64,000 bases of DNA, taken from positions 17,487 through 81,486 of the forward strand of contig JBGTBE010000079.1 in the NCBI GenBank assembly GCA_041749535.1, given 5' to 3'. The notes under the pieces are model-generated. The model worked only from the letters and a program-made list of their open reading frames with translations. It ran no database searches and was not told the origin of the DNA. This document shows, in pieces, positions 16,511 through 25,951 of the stretch. This DNA is from JBBQZU01 sp041749535 (GTDB taxonomy: Bacteria > Bacteroidota > Bacteroidia > Flavobacteriales_D > Cryomorphaceae). The stretch's first letter is position 1, and each line of letters starts with the position of its first letter. The position numbers were made by a program, and so were the translations under genes.

Positions 16511-17155
16511 ATGAGCGAACCCAGAAATGAAGATCAAAAATTGAATAGGATCGTAAGCGATTCTTTGAAAGTTTTTATGACCTATGGTATTAAAAGCATT
16601 ACTATGGATGACATTGCAAGGCACCTTGGGATGTCAAAAAAGACGCTTTACCAGCATATTAGTGATAAGAACGACCTTGTGTTGCGTTGCGTTGAGTTTG
16701 ATTGTTGCGAAGATGAACTAGAGCTTCAAAAGATTGTTTCAAAGAACCTCAATGCAGTTGAGGAGAATATTGCAATAAGCAAATATATACTGAATCAAAT
16801 TCGTTCGGTACACCCTTCTATTTTTTATGAATTAGAGAAATACTTCCCGGATGCCTGGAAGAAATTGCATCTCACAAGGCAGGATTTTGCAGGTTTACTG
16901 ATCAGCAAGAATCTTCACAAGGGAATAGAAGAGGGATATTTCCATGAAGACATTCATGTGGAGATCATGACCCGTCTTTGGGTTGCACGGATGAATGTAA
17001 TTTTTGACCCAAAACTTTTTCCCATTCAGGAATTCGATTTGGCGGAAGTGTATGAGCAGATGTTTGTACACCAGATTCGCGGGCTCGCCACCAAGAAGGG
17101 ACTGAAGTACCTCGACAAACACTATAAACCAAACACCAAAAAAGCCAACCAATGA
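16511..17155 (+). CDS. TetR family transcriptional regulator
   Basis: A 214-residue regulator with an N-terminal TetR helix-turn-helix (IVSDSLKVFMTYGIKSITMD, DIARHLGMSKKTLYQHISDK, residues about 14-56) and a helical ligand-binding domain with a TetR_C_7-like look (WKKLHLTRQDFAGLLISKNL, EIMTRLWVARMNVIF). It is the first gene of the RND efflux operon and overlaps tolC by 4 bases, so it probably senses an efflux substrate and represses the operon, itself included. An early HEI/CRC-rich segment (VLRCVEFDCCED) carries three cysteines of unknown relevance. The ligand is unknown. Confidence 0.92.
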   Translation: MSEPRNEDQKLNRIVSDSLKVFMTYGIKSITMDDIARHLGMSKKTLYQHISDKNDLVLRCVEFDCCEDELELQKIVSKNLNAVEENIAISKYILNQIRSVHPSIFYELEKYFPDAWKKLHLTRQDFAGLLISKNLHKGIEEGYFHEDIHVEIMTRLWVARMNVIFDPKLFPIQEFDLAEVYEQMFVHQIRGLATKKGLKYLDKHYKPNTKKANQ

Positions 17156-18486
17156 TGATTCGCAACATCTGTATTCTTGCCCTTCTCACCGTTTCGATGG
17201 CGGGTAAGAGTCAGCCCCTTCAACTGTCGTTGAAACAAGCCCAGGAAATGGCACTTGACAGCAGTTATGCCAGCAGGGACAGCAGGTTCAATACCGAGAA
17301 GAAAATTAAAGAGGTGAAAGAGGTACTTGCCATTGGATTTCCGCAAGTAAATGGCGGCGTCGATTTTAACAGCTACCTAAACATACCTGTACAGCTCATT
17401 CCAGGTGATTTTACTGGTGGCGATCCTGGTACTTTTAGTGAAATTCAGTTTGGAACCAAGTACAATCTGAATGCGAACATTAGAGCATCGCAGTTGATTT
17501 TTGACGGTACTTACCTGGTTGGGCTGAAGGCCTCCAAAACGGTTGTAGAATTGTCCAGAAACCTGGAGTTAAAAACTGCACAGCAGATCAGAATACAAGT
17601 AGCCGATGCATACCACACCGTGCTTTTGGCTGAAGCCAATCTCAAAATACTTCAGGAGAATCTTGACAACATTGATAAAACACTCAGCGATACAAAGGCA
17701 ACTTATGATGCCGGGCTGGCAGAAGAGCAGGACGTGGATCAGCTGATGCTCAACAAGAATCAAATTGAAATCAACATCGACAACAGCAAGCGATTTCTTG
17801 AAATAGCAACGCAGACATTGAGCTTCGTAATCGGACTGTCAGTGGAAAGCAATCTGGAGCTGACTGACCGTATTGAAGACCTGGTAGCGCTGAACAACAA
17901 TCCTGCCTATCTCTCCGTAGATCCCAACTTCTCCACGCACCCCGACCTGTTGCTTGCACGATCAAATCTGGAGATTGGACACTTGACTTTAAGTGGCGAA
18001 AAAGCCGCTTATTACCCGAGTCTCTCTGCTTTTTTCACCCATCAGGAAATTGCCCAGCGCAATGAATTTAATTTTTTGGACATAGATGAGCCATGGTATC
18101 CAACCACCATAGTTGGATTTAATCTTTCAGTACCTATCTGGAGCAGTTTTCAGCGAAAGTCCCGACAAAGTCAGGCCGAGATCGGTGTAAAACAGGCCAC
18201 ACTGAAACTTCTGGAAACTGAGGAGAATTTAAAATTACAGCTCACCCAGGCCCGAAGCAACTTCGACAATTCTCTCAAAACCTGGGAGAATCAAAAACAA
18301 AGCAATGAATTGGCACAGCGCATCCTGAACAACACCTCAGTGAAGTACAGCGAGGGGCTCGCAAGTAGCTTTGAACTCAATGTAGCCCAGAGTCAGCTGC
18401 TCAGCGAACAAAGCAAGTTTATTCAGGCAGCCTTCACACTGCTTTCAGCAAAACAAGAATTGGACAAAGCACTCAACATTTACTAA
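17152..18486 (+). CDS. TolC family outer membrane efflux protein
   Basis: A 444-residue outer membrane factor of an RND efflux pump. A short signal peptide (ICILALLTVSMAGKSQ) precedes two structural repeats of helix pairs: LSLKQAQEMALDSS...AQQIRIQVADAYHTVLLAEANL and PDLLLARSNLEIGHLTLSGEKAAYYPSLSAFF...NLKLQLTQARSNFDNSLKTW. The long coiled-coil stretches and the GLASSFELNVAQSQLLSEQ motif near the end are typical. It would form the trimeric channel through the outer membrane and periplasm. It begins in an ATGA overlap with tetR, and the adaptor gene follows after 25 bases. Confidence 0.93.
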   Translation: MMIRNICILALLTVSMAGKSQPLQLSLKQAQEMALDSSYASRDSRFNTEKKIKEVKEVLAIGFPQVNGGVDFNSYLNIPVQLIPGDFTGGDPGTFSEIQFGTKYNLNANIRASQLIFDGTYLVGLKASKTVVELSRNLELKTAQQIRIQVADAYHTVLLAEANLKILQENLDNIDKTLSDTKATYDAGLAEEQDVDQLMLNKNQIEINIDNSKRFLEIATQTLSFVIGLSVESNLELTDRIEDLVALNNNPAYLSVDPNFSTHPDLLLARSNLEIGHLTLSGEKAAYYPSLSAFFTHQEIAQRNEFNFLDIDEPWYPTTIVGFNLSVPIWSSFQRKSRQSQAEIGVKQATLKLLETEENLKLQLTQARSNFDNSLKTWENQKQSNELAQRILNNTSVKYSEGLASSFELNVAQSQLLSEQSKFIQAAFTLLSAKQELDKALNIY

Positions 18487-18511
18487 AACAACCGCATTGA
18501 AAATTTGCATT

Positions 18512-19660
18512 ATGAACCCGAAAGCAATTAATTACTTAGCACTAACATTGGTGGGTGCGACAATCCTTACTTCCTGTGGGGGCGAAGAGCCGAACAGTAT
18601 TCAGAAACTTGTTTCAGAGAGAGACTCACTGCGCGAAGTACGCGAAGTGGCAGAGGCCCGCATCATCGAAATCAATGCGCTGCTCTCAGAGATGGATTCC
18701 GTTTCAGAGAAAATTCTGGTTACCACTTTCCAACCCGATACCGGAACCTTTAAGCACTTTTTTGAAGTGTATGGAAACATAGACACCGACAAAGCCGCTA
18801 CACTCTACGCAGAGAATCCCGGAATCGTGCAACAAATTCTTGTCAGTGAAGGTGATCAGGTTAGAAAAGGACAATTGCTGGTGAAGCTGGATTCTGAAAT
18901 ACTGGCAAGCAACATCACAGAACTGCGCACCCAACTTGAGCTTGCCACCACGCTTTACGAAAAGCAGAAGCGCCTATGGGAGCAGAACGTGGGCAGTGAG
19001 GTACAGTACCTTGAAGCCAAGAATAGAAAGGAATCTTTGGAGAATTCCATTGCCACACTGCAAGAGCAAACCAACAAAAGCACCATTCGTGCACCCTTTG
19101 ATGGTGTAGTGGATAAAATATTTCCGAAAACGGGCGAAATGGCCTCCGGTGCCTCGCCGATAGCAAGAATTGTAAACCTTGACAATGTGTATGTTACGGC
19201 AGAAGTTTCTGAACGGTATGTGGGAAAAGTAAAGGGTGGAGACGAAGTATCTGTCATCATAAACCGCAGTGATACCATACAAACTACCATAAGCAGGGTG
19301 GGGTCTTTCATCAACCCGAACAACAGGACCTTTGAAGTGAAGATTTTACTCTCAGGCAAGGTGGCGAATGTGAAGCCCAATACCTTGGTTGTATTGAAAA
19401 TCAATGATTTCTCTGCCACCCAATCTATATCAATACCATCATCCCTTATCATGCAGGACGGGCAGGGGCAGGACTATGTGTTTGTGGTAGAAACCAATGG
19501 CGCCAATAAGCTGGTAGCAAGAAAGAAAGCCATTGATTCAGGAATGCGCTACCTGGGGGAAACTTTGATAAAAAACGGTCTCACAACTTCACAGCCTATA
19601 ATAGACAAAGGCTCAAGAAGCGTGCGCGATGGAGATCAGATTGAGGTTACCAACATTTAA
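18512..19660 (+). CDS. RND efflux periplasmic adaptor (HlyD/MFP family) lipoprotein
   Basis: A 382-residue membrane fusion protein linking the RND pump to TolC. From the ATG at 18512 it has a lipoprotein signal with lipobox ILTSC; a TTG five codons earlier is an unlikely start. After a coiled-coil segment (IQKLVSERDSLREVREVAEA) come the split lipoyl domain (VQQILVSEGDQVRKGQLLVKLD...STIRAPFDGVVDKIFPKTGE), the alpha-hairpin between its halves, a beta-barrel domain (VYVTAEVSERYVGKVKGGDE) and a membrane-proximal domain. Position between tolC and the RND gene supports the assignment. Substrate is unknown. Confidence 0.93.
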   Translation: MNPKAINYLALTLVGATILTSCGGEEPNSIQKLVSERDSLREVREVAEARIIEINALLSEMDSVSEKILVTTFQPDTGTFKHFFEVYGNIDTDKAATLYAENPGIVQQILVSEGDQVRKGQLLVKLDSEILASNITELRTQLELATTLYEKQKRLWEQNVGSEVQYLEAKNRKESLENSIATLQEQTNKSTIRAPFDGVVDKIFPKTGEMASGASPIARIVNLDNVYVTAEVSERYVGKVKGGDEVSVIINRSDTIQTTISRVGSFINPNNRTFEVKILLSGKVANVKPNTLVVLKINDFSATQSISIPSSLIMQDGQGQDYVFVVETNGANKLVARKKAIDSGMRYLGETLIKNGLTTSQPIIDKGSRSVRDGDQIEVTNI

Positions 19661-19681
19661 CCAACTTATTAATACGCTGAG

Positions 19682-22600
19682 ATGAAATTATTACGAAAAG
19701 GGGACCTTGGATACAAAGAATTCGGGCTCTCTTCACTATCCATCAACAACCGAACTACGGTATTCATAATTATTGCCATCATTTTTCTGGGAGGCATCTC
19801 TGCATACATGTCAATGCCTAAAGAGAGCTTTCCGGATGTGGTGACACCTGAGATTTACGTAGGAACTGCATACCCTGGAAACTCCCCTCTCGACATAGAA
19901 AAGTTGATTACCCGCCCTTTCGAGAAAGAGCTGAATACCATCTCGGGAATTGACGAAATCAACTCCACCAGCATGCAGGGTTATTCTACCATTCAGGTGA
20001 AATTCTCTTTTGATGTAACCCCTGATGAAGCCCTCCGCAAGGTGAAGGACAAGATTGATGTTGCCAAAAGTGATAGGGATTTCCCTACTGATTTGCCCGC
20101 TGATCCGAACATCTTTGAGATGAACTTCTCGGAGCTTATTCCCATCATGAACATCAACCTTTCCGGCGATTATTCCATAGACCAGCTAAAGGAATATGCC
20201 GAGTATCTCGAAGAGAAAATCGAAGACCTTCCGGAAATTACCAAAGTAGAGATACGCGGGGTGATGGACAAAGAAGTGAAAATTGACTTGGACCTTTTGG
20301 CGATGGAGGCCATGGAGATCAATTTTGACGATGTATCCAATGCCATAGCATCCGAGAATACCACCATTTCGGGAGGAGACTTACTTGTAGATGAGTTTAG
20401 AAGAAATGTGCGGGTAATTGGCGAATTCAGTAATGTGGAGCAGATAGGTGAGGTAATTGTGAAGCGCGAAAACCAGGAAGTGGTTTACCTTAAGAACATT
20501 GCCCAGATAAGCTTTGGAGAAAAAGACAAAGAGAGCTACGCCCGCGAATTTACCCAGCCTGTAGTGATGATCGATATCATGAAAAGGGCCGGGGAGAATT
20601 TGATTGAAGTATCCAACAAGATCAATGAGATTATTGAAGAGGCGCAATCAAATGTATTTCCGGAAGACCTGAACCTTTCAATTACCAACAATACCAGCGA
20701 CGATACCAGAACCCAGGTGGATGAGCTTATCAACAACATCATTTTCGGAATTCTGCTCGTCACCGGTGTACTCTTGTTTTTCCTGGGCTTGCGCAATGCC
20801 ATATTTGTAGGTATTGCCATCCCCCTTTCCATGCTTATGAGTTTTCTTATCCTGGGCAGTCTTGGCATTACGCTAAATGTAATGGTGCTCTTCGGGTTGA
20901 TTTTGGCCCTTGGAATGCTGGTAGACAATGGGATTGTGGTAGTGGAGAACGTGTACAGATTAATGGAGCAAGGCTACAGTGGCCTGGAGGCTGCAAAGCT
21001 GGGAGTGGGCGAGGTGGCTGTGCCAATCATAGCCTCTACGGCGACCACCCTCGCGGCATTTCTTCCCCTTGCTTTTTGGCCTGGTCTCATGGGTGAGTTT
21101 ATGTTTTTCCTTCCCATCACCCTCATTGTGGTACTCGGGTCATCACTCTTCGTGGCATTGGTAATAAGTCCGGTTCTTACTTCCCTTTTTATGAAGGTGG
21201 GTGAGGAGGATATTGATCCTAAAAGAATGTTGCGCAACAGCTTGATATTCATTGCTTTTGGCGTAATAATAGATCTTATAGGATTGGGATTACATGAAAG
21301 CTTCATCATCTCTCTAGGCAATCTTGCAGTGTTGATTGGATTCTCAGGGTTTCTGAATGTATTTGTGTTGAGGCCTGGCGCAAGGGTATTACAGACGAAA
21401 TGGTTGCCTGCTCTGGAGAATTTCTACGAAAGGTTTCTAAAGTTTGCGCTTGCGGGCAAAAGGCCATATGCGTACCTCGCAGGCACCTTTGGGCTACTGA
21501 TCTTCTCCTTGCTTCTTTTTGCTGTATTTCCTCCAAAAGTGGAATTCTTTCCAGTGAATGAACCTCAATACATCAACATATTCATAGAGAATCCTATCGG
21601 AACAGATATTGAAGAAACCAATCGAATCACCCAAATATTGGAAGAGCGTGTAATCGCCTCGCTTGACAAATACTTTGAAAATACGCCTGAAGGGCGTAAA
21701 TCTACATTGATAAAATCAGTGATAGGGCAAGTAGGTGAGGGCACCAGTGACCCCATGCAGGGGCCATCAATGGCCAATACCCCGCACAAAGCCAGGATTA
21801 CCGTGCAGTTTGCCAAATTTCAGGACCGCGAAGGAATCAGCTCTAGTGATGTGCTGGAAGAAGTACGCGATGCGGTGAAGGGGTTTCCTGGTACTCAGAT
21901 CACTGTGAGTAAAAATGAAGGCGGACCACCGCAGGGGGCGCCCATCAATATCGAAGTTCGAGGTGAAGACTACGATAAGGTAATGGCCGATGCTGTTGGT
22001 TTTCGAAACTTCATTAACGAGCGCAATATAGCCGGCATCGAAGAACTGAAGCTCGATGTAGAACTGGGAAAACCTGAAATGCCCATTATCATAGACCGCG
22101 ATAAGGCACGCAGGCTCGACCTGAGCACCTATCTGATAGGCGATGCCATGCGAACTGCCCTCTTTGGCAAAGAAGTATCTACTTACAAAGACGGTGAAGA
22201 CGATTATCCTATTAACGTCCGGCTTATGAAGCACTACCGAGACAATGAGGACGCGCTTATGAATATGCGCCTTACATTTCGCGACCAGTCGTCTGGAAAG
22301 ATCAAACAGGTGCCCATATCCAGTGTGGCTGAAGCCAAAAAGAGCAGCACTTTCAGCTCAGTAAAGCGCCGCGATCTTGACAGGGTGGTCACCATTTCGA
22401 GCAACGTGCTTACTGGCTATAATGCGAATGAAATTGTGGCAAGAATTGCTGATCTGACGGGTGACTATGAGATGGAAGGTCTGAATGAGATACGATTTAC
22501 GGGGCAGCAGGAAGAACAGGCAAAGGAATTTGCCTTTCTGAGCACAGCCTTGGCCATTGCTATGTTTCTGATTATCCTCATCATCACTGCCCAGTTCAAT

Positions 22601-23170
22601 TCTATTTCAACACCTTTCATCATCGCATTTTCAGTCATATTCAGTTTGATTGGGGTATTTCTAGGGCTGGTGATTACCGGTATGGATTTCATCATCATCA
22701 TGACCATGATTGGTATTATTTCCCTTGCCGGAATAGTCGTGAACAACGCCATTGTACTTATTGACTATACCAATTTGATAAGGTCGCGCCGGCGCGATGA
22801 ACTTGGGGTCCCTGAGGGTGGGAAGCTCCCTTTTGTAGAAACAGTTCATGCCATTGTAGAAGGTGGAAAAACACGCCTTAGACCGGTGTTGCTCACAGCA
22901 ATTACTACCGTGCTCGGCCTGGTGCCTCTCGCAGTGGGTCTGAATATTAATTTCCTTACCCTTCTCAGCGAGTTCGATCCACAAATCTACATTGGGGGCG
23001 ACAATGTAATATTCTGGGGGCCCATGTCGTGGACTATCATCTTCGGACTTACGTTTGCTACGTTTCTTACACTGGTAATCGTTCCAGTAATGTACCTGAT
23101 ACTGGCCAAGCTTAAGTATCGACTGGTGTACCGGAAAGATGTGGAGTACTCCCTGAACGAGAAGTTATAG
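19682..23170 (+). CDS. RND family efflux transporter permease
   Basis: A 1162-residue inner-membrane RND pump of the AcrB type (HAE family): an N-terminal membrane segment, a porter domain, a six-helix membrane block, a second porter domain and a second membrane block (FAFLSTALAIAMFLIILIIT and beyond). The conserved TM4 motif reads LALGMLVDNGIVVVENVYR. AcrB has two adjacent Asp here (VDD); this protein keeps the first but has Asn at the second, as in many metal- or lipid-type RND pumps. TM4 to TM6 are followed by an insertion with two extra hydrophobic segments (about residues 520-565), accounting for the slightly long protein. It ends the tetR-tolC-adaptor-pump operon, which is followed by a hairpin. 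Substrate unknown. Confidence 0.93.
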   Translation: MKLLRKGDLGYKEFGLSSLSINNRTTVFIIIAIIFLGGISAYMSMPKESFPDVVTPEIYVGTAYPGNSPLDIEKLITRPFEKELNTISGIDEINSTSMQGYSTIQVKFSFDVTPDEALRKVKDKIDVAKSDRDFPTDLPADPNIFEMNFSELIPIMNINLSGDYSIDQLKEYAEYLEEKIEDLPEITKVEIRGVMDKEVKIDLDLLAMEAMEINFDDVSNAIASENTTISGGDLLVDEFRRNVRVIGEFSNVEQIGEVIVKRENQEVVYLKNIAQISFGEKDKESYAREFTQPVVMIDIMKRAGENLIEVSNKINEIIEEAQSNVFPEDLNLSITNNTSDDTRTQVDELINNIIFGILLVTGVLLFFLGLRNAIFVGIAIPLSMLMSFLILGSLGITLNVMVLFGLILALGMLVDNGIVVVENVYRLMEQGYSGLEAAKLGVGEVAVPIIASTATTLAAFLPLAFWPGLMGEFMFFLPITLIVVLGSSLFVALVISPVLTSLFMKVGEEDIDPKRMLRNSLIFIAFGVIIDLIGLGLHESFIISLGNLAVLIGFSGFLNVFVLRPGARVLQTKWLPALENFYERFLKFALAGKRPYAYLAGTFGLLIFSLLLFAVFPPKVEFFPVNEPQYINIFIENPIGTDIEETNRITQILEERVIASLDKYFENTPEGRKSTLIKSVIGQVGEGTSDPMQGPSMANTPHKARITVQFAKFQDREGISSSDVLEEVRDAVKGFPGTQITVSKNEGGPPQGAPINIEVRGEDYDKVMADAVGFRNFINERNIAGIEELKLDVELGKPEMPIIIDRDKARRLDLSTYLIGDAMRTALFGKEVSTYKDGEDDYPINVRLMKHYRDNEDALMNMRLTFRDQSSGKIKQVPISSVAEAKKSSTFSSVKRRDLDRVVTISSNVLTGYNANEIVARIADLTGDYEMEGLNEIRFTGQQEEQAKEFAFLSTALAIAMFLIILIITAQFNSISTPFIIAFSVIFSLIGVFLGLVITGMDFIIIMTMIGIISLAGIVVNNAIVLIDYTNLIRSRRRDELGVPEGGKLPFVETVHAIVEGGKTRLRPVLLTAITTVLGLVPLAVGLNINFLTLLSEFDPQIYIGGDNVIFWGPMSWTIIFGLTFATFLTLVIVPVMYLILAKLKYRLVYRKDVEYSLNEKL

Positions 23171-23196
23171 GGATTATAGTTGTGGTAATCATACGG

Positions 23197-23225
23197 AGGG
23201 CGGCATTTCAATATGCCGCCCTTTC
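23197..23225 (+). terminator. Terminator-like hairpin after the RND operon
   Basis: A perfect 10-bp GC-rich stem (AGGGCGGCAT with ATGCCGCCCT) and a 6-base loop, followed by TTTCTGATTTTC. It lies 26 bases after the pump stop codon, so it most likely ends the efflux transcript. Confidence 0.8.
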
Positions 23226-23281
23226 TGATTTTCACTGTGATAGGCAGTTTTATTGATGGCGCCTTCACAACATTTATTTTT

Positions 23282-23289
23282 TACTTTTG
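23282..23289 (+). promoter_or_regulatory. Bacteroidota -7 promoter element (dxs)
   Basis: TACTTTTG fits TAnnTTTG and ends 34 bases before the dxs ATG. No exact TTTG stands at the -33 position. Confidence 0.5.
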
Positions 23290-23323
23290 TTAAGCCTACG
23301 TAATCACTTACACAAATCCTTAT

Positions 23324-25273
23324 ATGGAGCCATACAAAGCAGGCCATCTTTTAAATCAAATCGACATTCCTGCCGATCTGAGAGCCAAAATAAAGGAGAC
23401 AGACTTAAATGAAGTGTGTGAGCAATTGCGTGATTTTATTATCGATGTTGTTTCGCAAAAAGGGGGGCATTTTGGCGCCAGTCTCGGAGTTGTGGAGCTT
23501 ACGGTAGCCCTTCATTACGTGTTCAATACCCCCTATGATCAGCTGGTGTGGGATGTGGGTCATCAAGCCTATGGGCACAAAATCCTCACAGGAAGAAGAA
23601 AGGTGTTTCACACCAACAGAAAGTATAAAGGCATAAGTGGATTTCCAAAAAGAAGTGAAAGCGAGTATGATACGTTTGGTGTAGGTCATTCTTCCACATC
23701 CATCAGCGGTGCACTGGGCATGGCTATGGGAAGCAAGTTGAAAGGTGAGAAAGACCGAAAAGTGATCGCAGTGATCGGGGATGGCGCCATGACGGCGGGC
23801 CTTGCCTTCGAAGGATTGAATCACGCTGGTTCTGTAAATACCGACATGCTCGTGGTGCTCAACGACAATTGCATGAGCATAGACCCCAACGTGGGTGCCC
23901 TGAAGGATTACCTAACCGATATTACCACATCACACACCTACAATAAGGTGAAGGATGAAGTGTGGAACCTGCTCGGCAAAATCAGCAAATTCGGACCGAA
24001 TGCGCAAACCATAGCCCAGAAGATAGAGAACGCCATCAAGGCAGCCCTTTTGCAGCAGAGCAATCTTTTTGAATCCCTCAACTTCCGCTATTTTGGCCCT
24101 GTTGATGGCCACGATGTAGACCACCTCGTGAAGGTGCTTCGGGACCTTAAGGATATTCCTGGCCCTAAGATTTTGCATTGTGTTACCATGAAGGGGAAAG
24201 GCTATCAGCCCGCAGAAGTTGGATCACCAACCACATGGCATGCACCTGGGCTTTTCAATAAAGATACAGGAGAGATCATCAAGGTTGTACCCACAGGCCC
24301 AGAACCCCCAAAATACCAGGATGTGTTTGGTTACACCATGGTAGAGCTTGCTGAGAAAAATGAGAAAATTGTGGGCATCACCCCAGCCATGCCTTCCGGA
24401 TGCTCCCTGAAAATAATGATGGATGCCATGCCTGATAGGGCGTTTGATGTGGGAATCGCTGAACAACATGCAGTGACTTTTTCTGCCGGCCTGGCTACCC
24501 AGGGGTTGATTCCTTATTGCAATATATACTCGAGCTTTATGCAGCGCGCCTACGATCAGGTGGTGCACGATGTGGCACTTCAAAATTTGCATGTCATCTT
24601 TTGTCTGGATCGGGCTGGTTTTGCGGGTGCCGATGGACCAACACACCATGGCTCTTATGATGTAGCTTACTTCAGGTGTATACCCAATATGATTGTGAGC
24701 GCTCCGATGGACGAGAGTGAACTGAGAAACCTCATGTACACAGCACAGCTTCGCGACACCGGTCCTTTTGCCATAAGGTATCCACGCGGCGAAGGTGTGC
24801 TGATTGAATGGAAAACACCGCTCAAAGAAATTAAAATTGGTACCGGACGCAGGGTTCGAAATGGGGAGGACCTCGCCATTCTTACTTTTGGTCATCCGGG
24901 TAATTTTGCACTAAAAGCATCAGAAATACTGGAGGAAGAAGGGCTTAGTGTGGCAGTCTATGATATGCGTTTCGCCAAACCTATTGACGAATTGCTCTTG
25001 CACGAGGTGTTCGCCAAGTTTTCGAAAGTGATCACAGTAGAAGATGGTTCCATCATGGGTGGCATGGGCAGCGCCGTATTAGAATTTATGGCAGACCACG
25101 ACTACAGAGCGCGCGTTGTGCGATTGGGCATTCCGGACCAATGGTTTGAGCATGGCTCTCAAGAGCAGCTCTATGCCGATGCGGGATTTGGAGTCAACGA
25201 GATTGCTTCGAAATCCAGAGAACTTCTGGCCGATCAGCTCGCCATGAAGTCAAAAAAATTTAGCGCAGGCTAG
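23324..25273 (+). CDS. dxs: 1-deoxy-D-xylulose-5-phosphate synthase
   Basis: A 649-residue thiamine-diphosphate enzyme that condenses pyruvate and glyceraldehyde-3-phosphate, the first step of the non-mevalonate isoprenoid pathway. Visible marks are DVGHQAYGHKILTGR, the ThDP-binding GDGAMTAGLAFEGLNHAG with LNDNCMSID, the pyrimidine-domain Glu in GIAEQHAVTFSAGLA, DRAGFAGADGPTHHG, and the C-terminal transketolase-like domain ending near EHGSQEQLYADAG. Length and domain order are normal. It has its own promoter element and terminator, so it appears to be a single-gene unit between the efflux and his operons. Confidence 0.97.
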   Translation: MEPYKAGHLLNQIDIPADLRAKIKETDLNEVCEQLRDFIIDVVSQKGGHFGASLGVVELTVALHYVFNTPYDQLVWDVGHQAYGHKILTGRRKVFHTNRKYKGISGFPKRSESEYDTFGVGHSSTSISGALGMAMGSKLKGEKDRKVIAVIGDGAMTAGLAFEGLNHAGSVNTDMLVVLNDNCMSIDPNVGALKDYLTDITTSHTYNKVKDEVWNLLGKISKFGPNAQTIAQKIENAIKAALLQQSNLFESLNFRYFGPVDGHDVDHLVKVLRDLKDIPGPKILHCVTMKGKGYQPAEVGSPTTWHAPGLFNKDTGEIIKVVPTGPEPPKYQDVFGYTMVELAEKNEKIVGITPAMPSGCSLKIMMDAMPDRAFDVGIAEQHAVTFSAGLATQGLIPYCNIYSSFMQRAYDQVVHDVALQNLHVIFCLDRAGFAGADGPTHHGSYDVAYFRCIPNMIVSAPMDESELRNLMYTAQLRDTGPFAIRYPRGEGVLIEWKTPLKEIKIGTGRRVRNGEDLAILTFGHPGNFALKASEILEEEGLSVAVYDMRFAKPIDELLLHEVFAKFSKVITVEDGSIMGGMGSAVLEFMADHDYRARVVRLGIPDQWFEHGSQEQLYADAGFGVNEIASKSRELLADQLAMKSKKFSAG

Positions 25274-25284
25274 TTTCTGGCACT

Positions 25285-25313
25285 TTCCCTTTCCGGGAAT
25301 GATGTTTTTTTTT
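25285..25313 (+). terminator. Probable intrinsic terminator of dxs
   Basis: A short 5-bp stem (TTCCC with GGGAA, 5-base loop) is followed, after five bases, by nine T residues at 25305-25313. The stem is weak, but the long T-run 30 bases past the dxs stop codon supports termination. Confidence 0.5.
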
Positions 25314-25354
25314 ATTCTACTCATTTCAGGAAGTCCTCTTATATTGTTGAAGGT

Positions 25355-25951
25355 TTATGGTGACTTCTGATTTCTGGACTCGAGCACTTTCTCTACATCC
25401 GCAATGCTGTAGCCCCTCGCCCTGAGCAGAACCATCAGGTGAAAGAGCAGGTCGGCAGATTCGTTCAGCAATAGGGCATCATCCCTGCCAAGCGCTTCTA
25501 TGACCACCTCGGTTGCTTCTTCTCCAACTTTTTGGGCCATTCTACCAATGCCAGCTGCAAAAAGTGAGGATGTGTAGGATGTTTCGGAAGGCGTACTGTA
25601 TCGCTGAGCAATCATCCCGTCCAATATTCCCAGAAACCCTTCATTTTCCTGATCTCCAAAACAGGTAGGTGTACCGGTGTGACATACCGGTCCGGTGGGT
25701 ATGGCCTTTACCAAAAGGGTGTCCCTGTCGCAGTCTATTGCCATTGAAACAAGATTCAGGCAATTGCCGGAGGTCTCCCCTTTGGTCCAAAGCCTCTTTT
25801 TGGTTCGGCTATAGAACGTGACCTTTCCTGAAGCATTCGTTGCGTCAAGCGCTTCGCGGTTCATATATCCGAGCATAAGTACCTGTCTGCTTTCTGCATG
25901 TTGCACAATGGCAGGAATCAGGCCACTTGTTTTTTCGAAATCGGGGTTCAT
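25355..25951 (-). CDS. hisIE: Bifunctional phosphoribosyl-AMP cyclohydrolase / phosphoribosyl-ATP pyrophosphatase
   Basis: A 198-residue fusion catalysing histidine biosynthesis steps 2 and 3. The N-terminal HisI domain (residues 1-105) shows VLMLGYMNREAL, LWTKGETSGN, the metal-binding AIDCDRDTLLVKA and the Cys-containing GPVCHTGTPTCFGD. The C-terminal HisE domain (110-198) shows GRMAQKVGEEATEVVIEALG and ESADLLFHLMVLL. This is the last gene of the his operon; its start overlaps the hisF stop by 4 bases. Fused HisIE is common in Bacteroidota and enterobacteria. Confidence 0.96.
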   Translation of the reverse strand: MNPDFEKTSGLIPAIVQHAESRQVLMLGYMNREALDATNASGKVTFYSRTKKRLWTKGETSGNCLNLVSMAIDCDRDTLLVKAIPTGPVCHTGTPTCFGDQENEGFLGILDGMIAQRYSTPSETSYTSSLFAAGIGRMAQKVGEEATEVVIEALGRDDALLLNESADLLFHLMVLLRARGYSIADVEKVLESRNQKSP

